A stretch of 64,000 nt of DNA from an uncultured Alphaproteobacteria bacterium (GCA_937952245.1 CALFYS010000002.1:3366-67365), one strand, 5' to 3'; numbered from the stretch's first letter, positions 8,737 to 17,065 are shown. Notes: a model not told the origin generated them from the sequence alone. Numbers and translations: made by a program.

Positions 8737-10275
8737 GTGCGGCCCAAAATTGTTCTTGTTTGGTTTAAACGTGATTTAAGATGTGTTGATCACGCGCCAT
8801 TGGCGGCGGCGGTGGCAACAGGCTTGCCTGTTCTGCCGCTTTATGTGGTTGAACCAGAATATTGGGCCTTGCCAACATCATCCCAGCGGCATTGGTCGTT
8901 TGTCCATGACAGTTTAACGCAATTGCGGTCAGAACTTGCCGCCATTGGCCAAGCGCTTGTGGTCAGGGTTGGTCAGGTGGAAACAGTGCTGAAAGACCTG
9001 ATGGATCACTATGACCTGCAAGGGGTTTATGCCCATGAAGAAACAGGCCATTTATGGACCTATCAGCGTGATCTTGATGTGCAGGATTTTTGCCGCCAAT
9101 ACGCTATTGAGTGTCATGAATTTCCCCATGGTGGGGTGGTGCGGCGGCTGCCATCACGGGATGGGTGGTCACGGTTAAGGCAAGACCGCATGGTCAAAGA
9201 TATACACCCCGCGCCAACCGCATTGCTCCCACTTTCGGGGATAGAAGCCGGTGAAATTCCAGCCAAAAATGACGCGCTTTTTGTTCACCGCATCAACGGC
9301 CAGACCCAAAAAGGCGGCCGCCGTGGGGGCATTGCCATTGTCCAAAGTTTTATCCACCAACGCGCCCATCGTTATTTGAAATCAATTTCCTCCCCGCGGT
9401 ATGGCGTTGATTTCAGCTCACGTCTGTCGCCGCATTTGGCTTGGGGGACGCTTTCTGAACGCGAGGTGGTGAAGCGGTTTCAGGAGGGATTATCACAATT
9501 GCCCAGCGGTGATTTTGGGCGGCGCGGGCTGGCCGCTGTTTTGACCCGATTGTCATGGCGCAGTCATTTCATGCAGAAACTTGAAGACCAGCCTGATCTT
9601 GAAAAAGCATCCATGCATTCGTTTTATGATGGTATTCGTCCCGAAAATGACAAGACAGAAACCTATTTAACCGCCTGGCAAGATGGCCGAACAGGGGTTC
9701 CCATCATTGATGCTTGTATGCGTTGTTTAATTGAAACAGGATGGTTGCCGTTTCGGATGCGCGCCATGTTGGTCAGTTATGCCAGCTATCATCTGTGGTT
9801 GGATTGGCGGCGAACCGCCCCGCATATGGCGCGGCTTTTTACCGATTACGAACCCGGCATCCATTACAGCCAATTTCAGATGCAGTCAGGGGTCACGGGA
9901 ATAAACACCATGCGGGTTTATAATCCTGTTAAGCAATCTTATGACCATGACCCTGAAGGCTGGTTGATCCGAAAATATTGTCCGGAACTGGCGCATCTGC
10001 CTTTGGAATGGCTGCATGAACCGCATTTAATGCCGCCCTTATTGGCCGCTGAATTTAACTTTGAAATTGGCCGCGATTATCCTCACCCATTGGTGGATAA
10101 TCAACTGGCGATGCGGGCGGCGAAAGACCAAATGTCGGCCATTCGCAAAAAAGCAGGTTTTGATCAAGAAGCGGCATCTGTTTTCAATCGTTTAGGGAGC
10201 CGGAACAGGCCAAGGTCTGGGGTGAAAAAACGCCAAACGAAAACCAAAACACAGCAGCAATTGGATTTGTTTTAA
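8737..10275 (+). CDS. photolyase/cryptochrome family flavoprotein
   Basis: 512 residues with a GTG start, preceded by GGAAG nine bases upstream. The N-terminal alpha/beta antenna domain begins KIVLVWFKRDLRCVDHAPL (residues 4-22), the standard photolyase opening. The FAD-binding helical domain spans about 270-480 and includes DGRTGVPIIDACMRCLIETGW and a YNPVKQSYDHDPEGWLIRKY segment. The family repairs UV pyrimidine dimers with blue light or senses blue light. Where Escherichia coli PhrB has NGGWQWAASTG, this protein reads HYSQFQMQSGVTG, so tryptophans of the classical lesion pocket or electron path are missing there. It therefore belongs to a divergent subgroup, and repair activity should not be assumed. 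The basic tail (SRNRPRSGVKKRQTKTK) could contact DNA. The gene stands alone, divergent from the DMT transporter. Confidence 0.85.
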   Translation: MRPKIVLVWFKRDLRCVDHAPLAAAVATGLPVLPLYVVEPEYWALPTSSQRHWSFVHDSLTQLRSELAAIGQALVVRVGQVETVLKDLMDHYDLQGVYAHEETGHLWTYQRDLDVQDFCRQYAIECHEFPHGGVVRRLPSRDGWSRLRQDRMVKDIHPAPTALLPLSGIEAGEIPAKNDALFVHRINGQTQKGGRRGGIAIVQSFIHQRAHRYLKSISSPRYGVDFSSRLSPHLAWGTLSEREVVKRFQEGLSQLPSGDFGRRGLAAVLTRLSWRSHFMQKLEDQPDLEKASMHSFYDGIRPENDKTETYLTAWQDGRTGVPIIDACMRCLIETGWLPFRMRAMLVSYASYHLWLDWRRTAPHMARLFTDYEPGIHYSQFQMQSGVTGINTMRVYNPVKQSYDHDPEGWLIRKYCPELAHLPLEWLHEPHLMPPLLAAEFNFEIGRDYPHPLVDNQLAMRAAKDQMSAIRKKAGFDQEAASVFNRLGSRNRPRSGVKKRQTKTKTQQQLDLF

Positions 10276-10360
10276 TCCCTGTTATCTTGCCAGCAATTGC
10301 AACTGCTCCAATTAAAAGCCATGGTATTGGGTAAGGGTTTGAAGGCAGAAAGATAAGGTG

Positions 10361-10834
10361 ATGCGGAAAATACCATTTCTTTTTATTATCCTGGCGGGGG
10401 TGTTCATGGCGAGTGCTGGCGGCCAACCCATGCTCGGGTTTGACCTGATGACTGCCCATGCCCATAGCGGGGCGACCGGCATTGTCAAAGACCGGATGGA
10501 TCGCTTCAAAGAAAGCCAACAGGCGCTGAAGGCAATCGCCAAGGCGATTAAAACAGAAGATTATGACGCTATTCTTGCGCCGGCGGAAACCATCGCCCAA
10601 TGGGGGGATGAAATGGCGACTTATTTTCCCGAAGGGTCAAACCCATCACCATCAGAAGCGTTGGATGTGATCTGGCAAGAGATGGATCAATTCAACGCCA
10701 TGGCCAGCGCCAACGCCAAAGCCGCAAGACGGTTGCAGCAACTGGTGCGTGAAGGTGATCATGCCCGCATCAAGCCAGCCTTTAATGAAGTGGTGGGCAG
10801 CTGCAAATCATGCCACCAGAAATTCAGGCAATAG
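10361..10834 (+). CDS. class II cytochrome c (cytochrome c')
   Basis: 157 residues from the ATG at 10361 (an in-frame GTG lies directly before it). An N-terminal signal peptide ends near AHAHS or, alternatively, near the first ASAGG. The mature chain is an amphipathic four-helix bundle with a single C-terminal haem attachment motif CKSCH eight residues from the end (CKSCHQKFRQ). A CxxCH near the C-terminus plus this size defines class II cytochromes c'. These periplasmic haem proteins bind NO or transfer electrons. It lies 85 bases after the photolyase gene; whether they share a transcript is unclear. Confidence 0.88.
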   Translation: MRKIPFLFIILAGVFMASAGGQPMLGFDLMTAHAHSGATGIVKDRMDRFKESQQALKAIAKAIKTEDYDAILAPAETIAQWGDEMATYFPEGSNPSPSEALDVIWQEMDQFNAMASANAKAARRLQQLVREGDHARIKPAFNEVVGSCKSCHQKFRQ

Positions 10835-10875
10835 TTTATCAATTCTTATAATAGAAACCCCAAAAGTAGAGCATC

Positions 10876-11136
10876 ATGTCATCACCTGACCCATCATCCT
10901 ATGATCATTTGTTCAACCGCATTAAAGAGCCAGTTGTCTGCCAGAAATGTTTTGATGAATTTGCCCAAGGCCTGACCGATCACGGGTCATTGCAACAATA
11001 CGCCGCCCTTGATGTGGGGTTTACCGATCAGGGGATACAAATCTGGTGCCGCCGCCATGATGTGAATGTTTGCCATGTGGATTTCGGGGGCATGGCGCTG
11101 GACGCGGATTTCCGCTGTTTGGAAAAATCAAAATAG
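10876..11136 (+). CDS. small Cys/His-rich protein of unknown function
   Basis: 86 residues, no signal peptide or membrane segment. It has five cysteines: C22-x2-C25, C58, C66 and C81, with H61 and H67 interleaved (CRRHDVNVCH). This pattern could bind a metal ion such as zinc, but no family was recognised. The start codon has only a weak purine-rich site upstream. It follows the cytochrome c' gene by 41 bases, and the coding frame is clean up to the convergent lipoprotein gene 11 bases away. It is probably a real gene, function unknown. Confidence 0.6.
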   Translation: MSSPDPSSYDHLFNRIKEPVVCQKCFDEFAQGLTDHGSLQQYAALDVGFTDQGIQIWCRRHDVNVCHVDFGGMALDADFRCLEKSK

Positions 11137-11147
11137 AAATAGGGCCA

Positions 11148-11936
11148 TCACGGTTGCTGGATGCCGCTGGCCCCGCCGCTAAAGATCCAGCCTTGATCAT
11201 CGGCAATCCCGAACAATACCCCGGCTTCTTCGGCTTCAGGCCCGAATAACCCGCCTAATATTTTTGACCGGATAATGGTCAGCTCCTGATCATCGAAACG
11301 CAATTGCGGCAACCCAGCATCGCTAATCTCAGCGTTTTTATTGATGGTGAGATGGGCATTGAGATCAATCCGTCCATCCCCAAGATGCAATTCAGCGGTC
11401 TCAGCACCCCCATCAACCACAAGCTGTCCTGATAACGTGCCATCCAACAAACTCAGGCTGTCAAGGCAACCGGCACAAGTCCAATGACCGGAAAGATCAT
11501 ATTCCACCGTGGCATCGGGTAATGTCGGCGCCAGCCGCCCCAAGACCATATAACGCCCGGGGTCAGATGAATTGACCAAAGGGGGCGGGATAAAATCAAG
11601 CCTTGAAAACTGACGGGTAATGCTTCGGTCGGGGTCAAGGTCAGGAATCTTTTCCAGAATTTCATTGGTTTCAGGGTCTTCTCCAGTCAGGTGGAAAAAC
11701 CCGCTGTCTGAATCAACAAGCCCCAGCCATGCTTCGCCTTTGCCATCAATTGTGTTGAATAATGATGCCGCTTTGCCCTGATCAAGGACAGAACCGCCGC
11801 CGCCAATAGGGTTGGTCACAGGTGGGACGGGGGCAGAAGACCCACCCCCGCCCCCGCAACCGGCAAGTCCGGTAACGTAAAGCACAAGGCATAAAATGAT
11901 AAGCCGCCTTGTTGGCATTGGTCTTGCCCATTGCAT
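11148..11936 (-). CDS. lipoprotein with TbpB-like beta-barrel domain
   Basis: 262 residues from the first ATG; an alternative start at 11918 gives a more compact signal peptide (MPTRRLIILCLVLY...). A lipobox LAGC places the lipidated cysteine at residue 27, followed by a Gly run and a Pro/Ser linker, typical of outer-membrane or surface lipoproteins. The C-terminal part contains YDLSGHWTCAG, alternating beta strands and the GGLFGPEAEEAGVLFGI motif. This closely resembles the closing motif (FFGP.A.E..G) of transferrin-binding-protein B-type barrel domains. Such lipoproteins are often flipped to the cell surface by Slam proteins. The ligand is unknown. It stands alone, divergent from the YnjB-type gene. 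Confidence 0.65.
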   Translation of the reverse strand: MQWARPMPTRRLIILCLVLYVTGLAGCGGGGGSSAPVPPVTNPIGGGGSVLDQGKAASLFNTIDGKGEAWLGLVDSDSGFFHLTGEDPETNEILEKIPDLDPDRSITRQFSRLDFIPPPLVNSSDPGRYMVLGRLAPTLPDATVEYDLSGHWTCAGCLDSLSLLDGTLSGQLVVDGGAETAELHLGDGRIDLNAHLTINKNAEISDAGLPQLRFDDQELTIIRSKILGGLFGPEAEEAGVLFGIADDQGWIFSGGASGIQQP

Positions 11937-12034
11937 GGCGCTAATATAAGGGAAAAAGGCTTGGCTAATTACCGAACTTCAGCATAAAATAAAGGCGCAA
12001 ATGCATGAAATATTCGACCCTTGTGATCATCTTT

Positions 12035-12062
12035 TTGGCTTAGTTTTTGCGGCGAATATAAA
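12035..12062 (+). promoter_or_regulatory. possible promoter of the ynjB-like gene
   Basis: TTGGCT (12035-12040) and TATAAA (12057-12062) are 16 bases apart, about 28 bases before the start codon at 12090. The -35 element is moderate and the -10 good. No operator was recognised around it. Confidence 0.35.
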
Positions 12063-12089
12063 AATTTAAACCGTAATCTGGAGATGATT

Positions 12090-13301
12090 ATGAACATCAA
12101 AATGTCGAGACTGGCCATGAAAATGGGCGTCATTACCGCTGTGCTGTTTTCCGCTCTTGGGATGGGTGGCGCTATTTCATCCGCCCATGCTGGCGATGAA
12201 AAAACAGTCTATTTCAACGCTTGGGGCGGCTCCCCTGTGATTAATGAGTATATCATTTGGGCTGGTGAGCGCCTGAACGAAGACCATGGCATCACCATCG
12301 AGCACGTCAAATTAACCGATACCGCCACCGCGGTCAGCCGTATTTTGGCGGAAAAAACAGTCGGCCGAAATGAAGGCGGCAGTGTTGATCTGATTTGGGT
12401 CAATGGTGAAAATTTCGCCACCATGAAGAACAGCGGTTTGTTGCGTGATGATGCTTGGGCTTTTGACCTGCCGTCATGGCAATATACTGATGCCGAAGCT
12501 TTGCCCGCGCTGGTGATGGATTTTGGTGTTCCCACCGATGGTCTGGAAAGCCCATGGGGGCGGGCGCAATTGGTCTTTGCTTATGATACCGCGGTGGTCA
12601 ATCAACCGCCGCGTTCAGCCACCGCCTTAAAAGCATGGGTGATGGATAACCCCGGGCGGTTCAGCTATCCCCTGCCGCCTGATTTCACCGGCACAAGTTT
12701 TCTGAAACAAATCGCCCTTGAGCTGGCTAAGGACCCAAGCGTCTTTGCCCAGCCTGTTGATCAGGTTGATGCTGATCTGGCTTTATCGCCGCTATGGGAT
12801 TGGCTTGATGCTGTGCATCCATATCTATGGCAAAGGGGCAAGAACTTCCCGAAAAATTACACCAACCTCGCCCAATTGTTAGGCGATGGTGAGATTAATA
12901 TCGCCATGGCGTTTAACCCTGCGAAATTCTCCAATGATATTAAGACAGGGGCGTTGCCGGATACCATCCGGACGTATATTCACGATGGCGGTACTTTGGC
13001 CAATGTGCATTATTTGGCCATTCCCTTTAACGCTTCCGCGCCGGAAGCGGCGATGAAATTGGCGGATTTCATGTTATCCCCCGAAGCCCAACTCCGGAAA
13101 GCCAATAGCGATATTTGGGGCGACCCCACGGTCTTATCCATGGCAAAACTTTCAGCCAAAGATCAAGCGGCGTTTGCCGCTTTACCACGAGGGGTGGCGA
13201 CATTATCCGAAGCAGAATTGAGCCAATCCCTGCCCGAACCACACCCCAGTTGGGTGGCGGTGATTGAAGCGGAATGGGCCAAGCGTTACCTAAGCCAATA
13301 A
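12090..13301 (+). CDS. ynjB: ABC transporter periplasmic binding protein, YnjB family
   Basis: 403 residues from the ATG at 12090, chosen because GGAG sits six bases upstream; an ATG at 12084 directly abuts that site and would add two residues. The signal peptide ends at SSAHAGDE. The mature protein begins TVYFNAWGGSPVINEYIIWAGERL and contains VDLIWVNGENFATMKNSGLL, both characteristic of the YnjB group of ABC binding proteins, related to thiamine and iron(III) binders. The ligand of YnjB is not established. The permease gene follows after 18 bases, so the two form an operon. No ATPase gene is present. Confidence 0.85.
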   Translation: MNIKMSRLAMKMGVITAVLFSALGMGGAISSAHAGDEKTVYFNAWGGSPVINEYIIWAGERLNEDHGITIEHVKLTDTATAVSRILAEKTVGRNEGGSVDLIWVNGENFATMKNSGLLRDDAWAFDLPSWQYTDAEALPALVMDFGVPTDGLESPWGRAQLVFAYDTAVVNQPPRSATALKAWVMDNPGRFSYPLPPDFTGTSFLKQIALELAKDPSVFAQPVDQVDADLALSPLWDWLDAVHPYLWQRGKNFPKNYTNLAQLLGDGEINIAMAFNPAKFSNDIKTGALPDTIRTYIHDGGTLANVHYLAIPFNASAPEAAMKLADFMLSPEAQLRKANSDIWGDPTVLSMAKLSAKDQAAFAALPRGVATLSEAELSQSLPEPHPSWVAVIEAEWAKRYLSQ

Positions 13302-13319
13302 AAAGCAAATGGACGGATC

Positions 13320-15056
13320 ATGGCGCTTTCCCAAAGAATGCCCCCGCCAAGATTTGATCGCCGCGCGCCATTAAGATGGCTCATCACCGCGCTTGTGGTG
13401 ATGGTCTTGGTGGGGCCGGTGGCTTTGGGTGTCTTGGGGGCTGTTTTGCCTGCCTTTGGATATTTACCGCCTTTAGGGGGCGTGGAATTTAGCCTTCAGC
13501 CTTTTGTTGATTTTTTCAACCTGCCGGGGATCACCCGCGCCATTATCCTGAGTTTGGTGACAGGTGTTGTCGCCACGGTTTTATCGGTTTTATTGGCGCT
13601 GTTGTTGCCCGGCTTGCTTTATGGCAATCGGCTGTTTGGCCTGATGCGGCAATATCTGGCGCCGATGTTATCCCTGCCGCACGTGACGGTTGCGGTGGGG
13701 CTGTTGTTTTTGCTTCAGCCCAGCGGTTGGTTGATCCGATTGATCTCACCTTATTTAACGGGATGGGAACGCCCCCCTGTGTTTGAAGCGATAGGCGGCG
13801 GCATTGTGCAAGACCCTTACGGGTTGGGGTTGGTGGTCGGGTTGATCGCCAAAGAAGTGCCGTTTTTGGTGCTGTTGGTGTTATCCGCTTTATCACAAAT
13901 CAACACGCGCCCTTTATTAATCCTTGGGCGGAGTTTGGGCTATGGCCCCATGACCAGCTGGATTTATTTAATCGTGCCGGCGTTATGGATCAGGTTGCGC
14001 TTACCGATTGTGATCGTGTTGGTGTTTTCATTATCCGTGGTCGATATGGCGCTTGTCCTGACCCCATCGACCGCCTCCCCTTTGGCGGTGCGATTGCTAT
14101 GGCTTTATCAAGATGCTGATTTGGCCATGCGGTTTGTTGCTTCCGCGGCGGCGGTGGTGCAAATCGCGCTGGTGATTGTTGCCTTTTTATGGGGCTGGGT
14201 TTTGGTCAAAGGCTTGAGCCATGGAGGGCGCGCCTTGGCCTTTACCGGCTATCGCTTTCGCCGATCACCTTTGGTTTTTTTGAAACCTTTATTGGTGGTG
14301 ATGGCGTTATTGCCAACCGCGATGGCGGCGTTGGGCTTGGTGGCGGCAGGCTTATGGTCAGTTTCAGGGCGGTGGCGTTTTCCATCGGCTTGGCCTGATG
14401 TCTTTACCCTGCGGCATTGGAAAGCGGTGTTTTCAGGGCTGGATGACGTGGTGTTGACGACTTTTTATTTAGGCGCAACGGTTTCTGCCCTTGCGGTGGT
14501 GATGGTCATGTTATGGCTTAGCCAAAAGCCGAACAAAAGCCTGAGCATGGCTGAAAACAGCATTTACTTGCCCTTGTTATTGCCGCAAGCAGGGTTTTTA
14601 TTTGGGGTTCAGATCATGCTGTTGTGGTTTGGTCTTGATGGCACATGGCTGGCGTTGATATGGGCGCATCTGCTTTTTGTTTTGCCTTATGTATGGTTAT
14701 CGCTTGCCCCGTCATGGCGAAGTTTTAACCCGCAATGGAATATGCTGGCCGCCAGTTTGGGCGCATCCCCTTTAAGCCGCTTTTTGCGGGTACGCTTGCC
14801 GATCATGACCTTGCCTGTATTGACAAGTTTTGCGGTGGGGTTTTCGGTCAGCGCGGCGCTTTATCTGCCAACCGTCTTTGCCAGCAATGGGCGGATCACC
14901 ACTTTGACGGTGGAAGCGGTGACCTTGGCCGAAGGGTCAAGCCGAAGCCCCCTTGGGGTTGCCACAGGATTGCAGATGATCTTGCCCTTGGTGATTTTTA
15001 TTCTGGCCACAAGTTTGGCGCGTCTTCGGTATAAGCGATTTTCTTATTTCAAATAA
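13320..15056 (+). CDS. ynjC: ABC transporter permease, YnjC family (fused double permease)
   Basis: 578 residues with about twelve membrane helices, made of two fused binding-protein-dependent permease halves. The EAA-like loops lie near RPLLILGRSLGYGPMTSWIYLIVPALW in the first half and NMLAASLGASPLSRFLRVRLPIM in the second. These loops contact the ATPase. Fused permeases of this kind are found in YnjC, ThiP and FbpB-type importers. An upstream GGA lies nine bases before the ATG. It is co-transcribed with the binding protein. The expected ATPase gene (ynjD) is missing downstream; a 214-base gap and an unrelated gene follow. The system would need an ATPase encoded elsewhere. Confidence 0.85.
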   Translation: MALSQRMPPPRFDRRAPLRWLITALVVMVLVGPVALGVLGAVLPAFGYLPPLGGVEFSLQPFVDFFNLPGITRAIILSLVTGVVATVLSVLLALLLPGLLYGNRLFGLMRQYLAPMLSLPHVTVAVGLLFLLQPSGWLIRLISPYLTGWERPPVFEAIGGGIVQDPYGLGLVVGLIAKEVPFLVLLVLSALSQINTRPLLILGRSLGYGPMTSWIYLIVPALWIRLRLPIVIVLVFSLSVVDMALVLTPSTASPLAVRLLWLYQDADLAMRFVASAAAVVQIALVIVAFLWGWVLVKGLSHGGRALAFTGYRFRRSPLVFLKPLLVVMALLPTAMAALGLVAAGLWSVSGRWRFPSAWPDVFTLRHWKAVFSGLDDVVLTTFYLGATVSALAVVMVMLWLSQKPNKSLSMAENSIYLPLLLPQAGFLFGVQIMLLWFGLDGTWLALIWAHLLFVLPYVWLSLAPSWRSFNPQWNMLAASLGASPLSRFLRVRLPIMTLPVLTSFAVGFSVSAALYLPTVFASNGRITTLTVEAVTLAEGSSRSPLGVATGLQMILPLVIFILATSLARLRYKRFSYFK

Positions 15057-15094
15057 TCTGCGGCAACTTGGCCTATTAAAATTGACAGAAGAAC

Positions 15095-15123
15095 TTGCCG
15101 TGGCGGCAAATAAACCTTATATA
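15095..15123 (+). promoter_or_regulatory. promoter upstream of the DJ-1-like gene
   Basis: TTGCCG (15095-15100) and TATATA (15118-15123) are exactly 17 bases apart. Transcription would start near 15130, giving a 5' leader of about 140 bases. That leader contains a hairpin at 15194-15224. Confidence 0.45.
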
Positions 15124-15193
15124 AAGGCCATTCGAACATAGACGAAACCCAACCACCACAGTTTCAATCTGCTGGTTTCGATTTCGCACTACC

Positions 15194-15224
15194 CCTTTGA
15201 CGCGATGATGAACAGCATCAAAGG
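15194..15224 (+). promoter_or_regulatory. hairpin in the leader of the DJ-1-like gene
   Basis: CCTTTGA (15194-15200) pairs with TCAAAGG (15218-15224); an inner GATG/CATC pair can extend the stem as an alternative. There is no T-run, so it is not a terminator by itself. Its role, if any, is unknown. Confidence 0.3.
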
Positions 15225-15270
15225 ATGTATCGTATCCCGCGTCTGATCGCGTTTATTATAGGAGACCTCA

Positions 15271-15783
15271 ATGTCAGCACACGCCCTCTCACAGAAAACG
15301 ATCGCTCTTTTGGCTTGCAGTGGTTTTGACGAACAGCCTTTTGTTGCGCTTCAGCAAGCGCTTGTTGCGGCGGGTGCAAAAGTCAAAGTGATTTCACGCG
15401 ATCACGGCCTGACAAATGGTTGGGCCAATGGTGTTTGGGGTCTGTCTTATCCTGTTGATGGGGCGTTGTCTGAAACATTGGCGATTGACTATGATGTGAT
15501 GGTTGTTCCCACCGGTGAACGTCACAGCGCGTTGTTGTTGAACGATCCCCATGGCCGCCGCATTATCAACGCTTTCCTTCGTGAAAATGTCCCTAGCCTT
15601 GTTATCGGCACGGCTATTGATGCGATGGCGGAAAAAGAAATGCTGGATGGCTATAACCGGACCGCTGATGATATTTCGGTTGATAAAAACCTTGTCATGG
15701 CCACCGAAGCCGCTGATACTGAAGCCATGGTTGACGCGTTGAATAAAGCGTTGATGAACGAAGGTGAAGCCGCTGCTGCCTAA
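15271..15783 (+). CDS. DJ-1/PfpI-like (class I glutamine amidotransferase-like) protein
   Basis: 170 residues, with GGAGA a few bases before the ATG. The fold signature is visible: a first strand TIALLACSGFDEQPFVALQQAL, then AKVKVISRDHG, then YDVMVVPTGE. This is the pattern of DJ-1/PfpI proteins and of the C-terminal domain of large catalases. The nucleophile elbow, where active members have a cysteine (A-x-C-H-G), reads VIGTAIDAM, so the catalytic cysteine appears absent. A non-enzymatic or binding role is therefore more likely than protease, deglycase or chaperone-like thiol chemistry. It heads a likely operon with the DUF1289 gene (11-base gap) and the methyltransferase gene. Confidence 0.75.
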   Translation: MSAHALSQKTIALLACSGFDEQPFVALQQALVAAGAKVKVISRDHGLTNGWANGVWGLSYPVDGALSETLAIDYDVMVVPTGERHSALLLNDPHGRRIINAFLRENVPSLVIGTAIDAMAEKEMLDGYNRTADDISVDKNLVMATEAADTEAMVDALNKALMNEGEAAAA

Positions 15784-15794
15784 GGGGCGCAAGA

Positions 15795-16004
15795 ATGGAT
15801 AAATTGCCATCACCCTGTATCAGCATCTGCCAGATGGATCCCGTCAGCGGAATGTGTCTGGGCTGTTACAGAACACGAGAAGAAATCGCTGGATGGTCGC
15901 GGCTTGACCTGACAGCACAAAAGCAATTGGTTGCTGATCTTCAAGATCGCCGTGCCGCCGCCACGGGTCGGGCGCGGCGACCCCGAAGACGACTAAAAGC
16001 CTGA
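15795..16004 (+). CDS. DUF1289 family protein
   Basis: 69 residues. The N-terminal half has the complete DUF1289 pattern: SPCISICQMDPVSGMCLGCYRTREEIAGW, with four cysteines (8, 12, 21, 24) likely to bind a metal. The C-terminus is strongly basic (ATGRARRPRRRLKA). The biochemical role of the family is not established. It lies 11 bases after the DJ-1-like gene and 34 bases before the methyltransferase gene, and is probably co-transcribed. Confidence 0.88.
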   Translation: MDKLPSPCISICQMDPVSGMCLGCYRTREEIAGWSRLDLTAQKQLVADLQDRRAAATGRARRPRRRLKA

Positions 16005-16038
16005 AATTAATAGGCCTGAAGATAAAAGGCGTAACGCC

Positions 16039-17052
16039 ATGACAATATTTAATGATCTTCTCGATGAGCGCGGCGTCCTGCTTTGTGATGGCGCCACGGG
16101 AACCAATTATTTCAATCTGGGATTGGAAACTGGCCACCCCCCTGAATTCTGGTGTTTTGAAAACCCCCATCATGTTTTGGGTTTGCATCAACGGTTCTTG
16201 GAAGCGGGGTCAGATATTATCTTAACCAATTCCTTTGGCGGCACATCCTTCCGCATGAAATTGCATCAGGCTGAAGACCGCGTTCATGAATTGAATAAAA
16301 AAGCAGCGGAGTTAGCACGGCAAGCCGCCGACAGCCATCGTGAAGCCACTGGCCGGCACGTGTTGGTGGCAGGGTCAATGGGCCCTACTGGTGAGTTGTT
16401 TGCCCCCATGGGGATGCTTGATCATGACGCGGCGGTGGCGGCGTTTTCAGACCAAGCCCAGGCGTTGGCCGAAGGCGGGGTCGATTTGATGTGGATTGAA
16501 ACCATTTCCTCCATCGAGGAGGTGAAAGCCGCGATTGAAGCCGCGAAAAAAACAGGCCTGCCGATTGTCGCCACCATGACCTTTGATACCGCTGGCAAAT
16601 CCATGATGGGGGTGAACCCCGATGATTATGCCAAAGCTTGCCAAGACGAAGGCGTGGTCGGTGTTGGCGCCAATTGCGGGATTGGTCCTGCTGAATTGAT
16701 GCATTCTGTTTTGTTGATGAAAGACCAAGGCGAGGCGGCGTTGGTGGCGAAGGGCAATTGCGGTATTCCGGAATATCGTGATGGGGCTATTCACTATCAC
16801 GGCTCACCTGAATTGATGGGTCAATACGCGGCGCTGGCGCGGGATGCTGGCATTCGAGTGATCGGCGGCTGTTGCGGCACAACCCCTGAACATATCCACG
16901 CCATGCGGCAAGCGATTGATACCGCCCCCAAACGTGATCATGTGGATCTATCCGATGTCACCGCTTTATTAGGGGAGCCGTGGAAAGATATTCCTAAAAA
17001 TAATGACCAGAAAAAAGACGCATCGTCTCGCCGCCGCCGCCGCCGCGGATAG
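16039..17052 (+). CDS. bmt: betaine-homocysteine S-methyltransferase family enzyme
   Basis: 337 residues, cytoplasmic. It is a homocysteine S-methyltransferase-type TIM barrel: LLCDGATGTNYFNLGLETGHPPEFW at residues 15-39, TNSFGGTSF near 55-63, the zinc-binding cysteine in VGVGANCGIG, and the second and third zinc cysteines in GGCCGTTPEHI. The GHPPEFW segment and stand-alone domain point to betaine-homocysteine methyltransferase, which makes methionine and dimethylglycine from glycine betaine. Other methyl donors such as dimethylsulfoniopropionate derivatives cannot be excluded in a marine organism. The tail is an odd run of arginines (SSRRRRRRG). No SAM riboswitch was recognised upstream. It is the third gene of the DJ-1/DUF1289 operon. 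Confidence 0.85.
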   Translation: MTIFNDLLDERGVLLCDGATGTNYFNLGLETGHPPEFWCFENPHHVLGLHQRFLEAGSDIILTNSFGGTSFRMKLHQAEDRVHELNKKAAELARQAADSHREATGRHVLVAGSMGPTGELFAPMGMLDHDAAVAAFSDQAQALAEGGVDLMWIETISSIEEVKAAIEAAKKTGLPIVATMTFDTAGKSMMGVNPDDYAKACQDEGVVGVGANCGIGPAELMHSVLLMKDQGEAALVAKGNCGIPEYRDGAIHYHGSPELMGQYAALARDAGIRVIGGCCGTTPEHIHAMRQAIDTAPKRDHVDLSDVTALLGEPWKDIPKNNDQKKDASSRRRRRRG

Positions 17053-17065
17053 GGGGCCTCTCTCG

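Noticed and set aside
12000..12089. TPP riboswitch before the ynjB-like gene
   Set aside because: The CUGAGA and related thi-box elements are not present, and YnjB is not established as a thiamine binder.
15057..16038. SAM or other riboswitch controlling the methyltransferase gene
   Set aside because: Only a simple hairpin is visible in the leader; the conserved cores of known riboswitches were not recognised.
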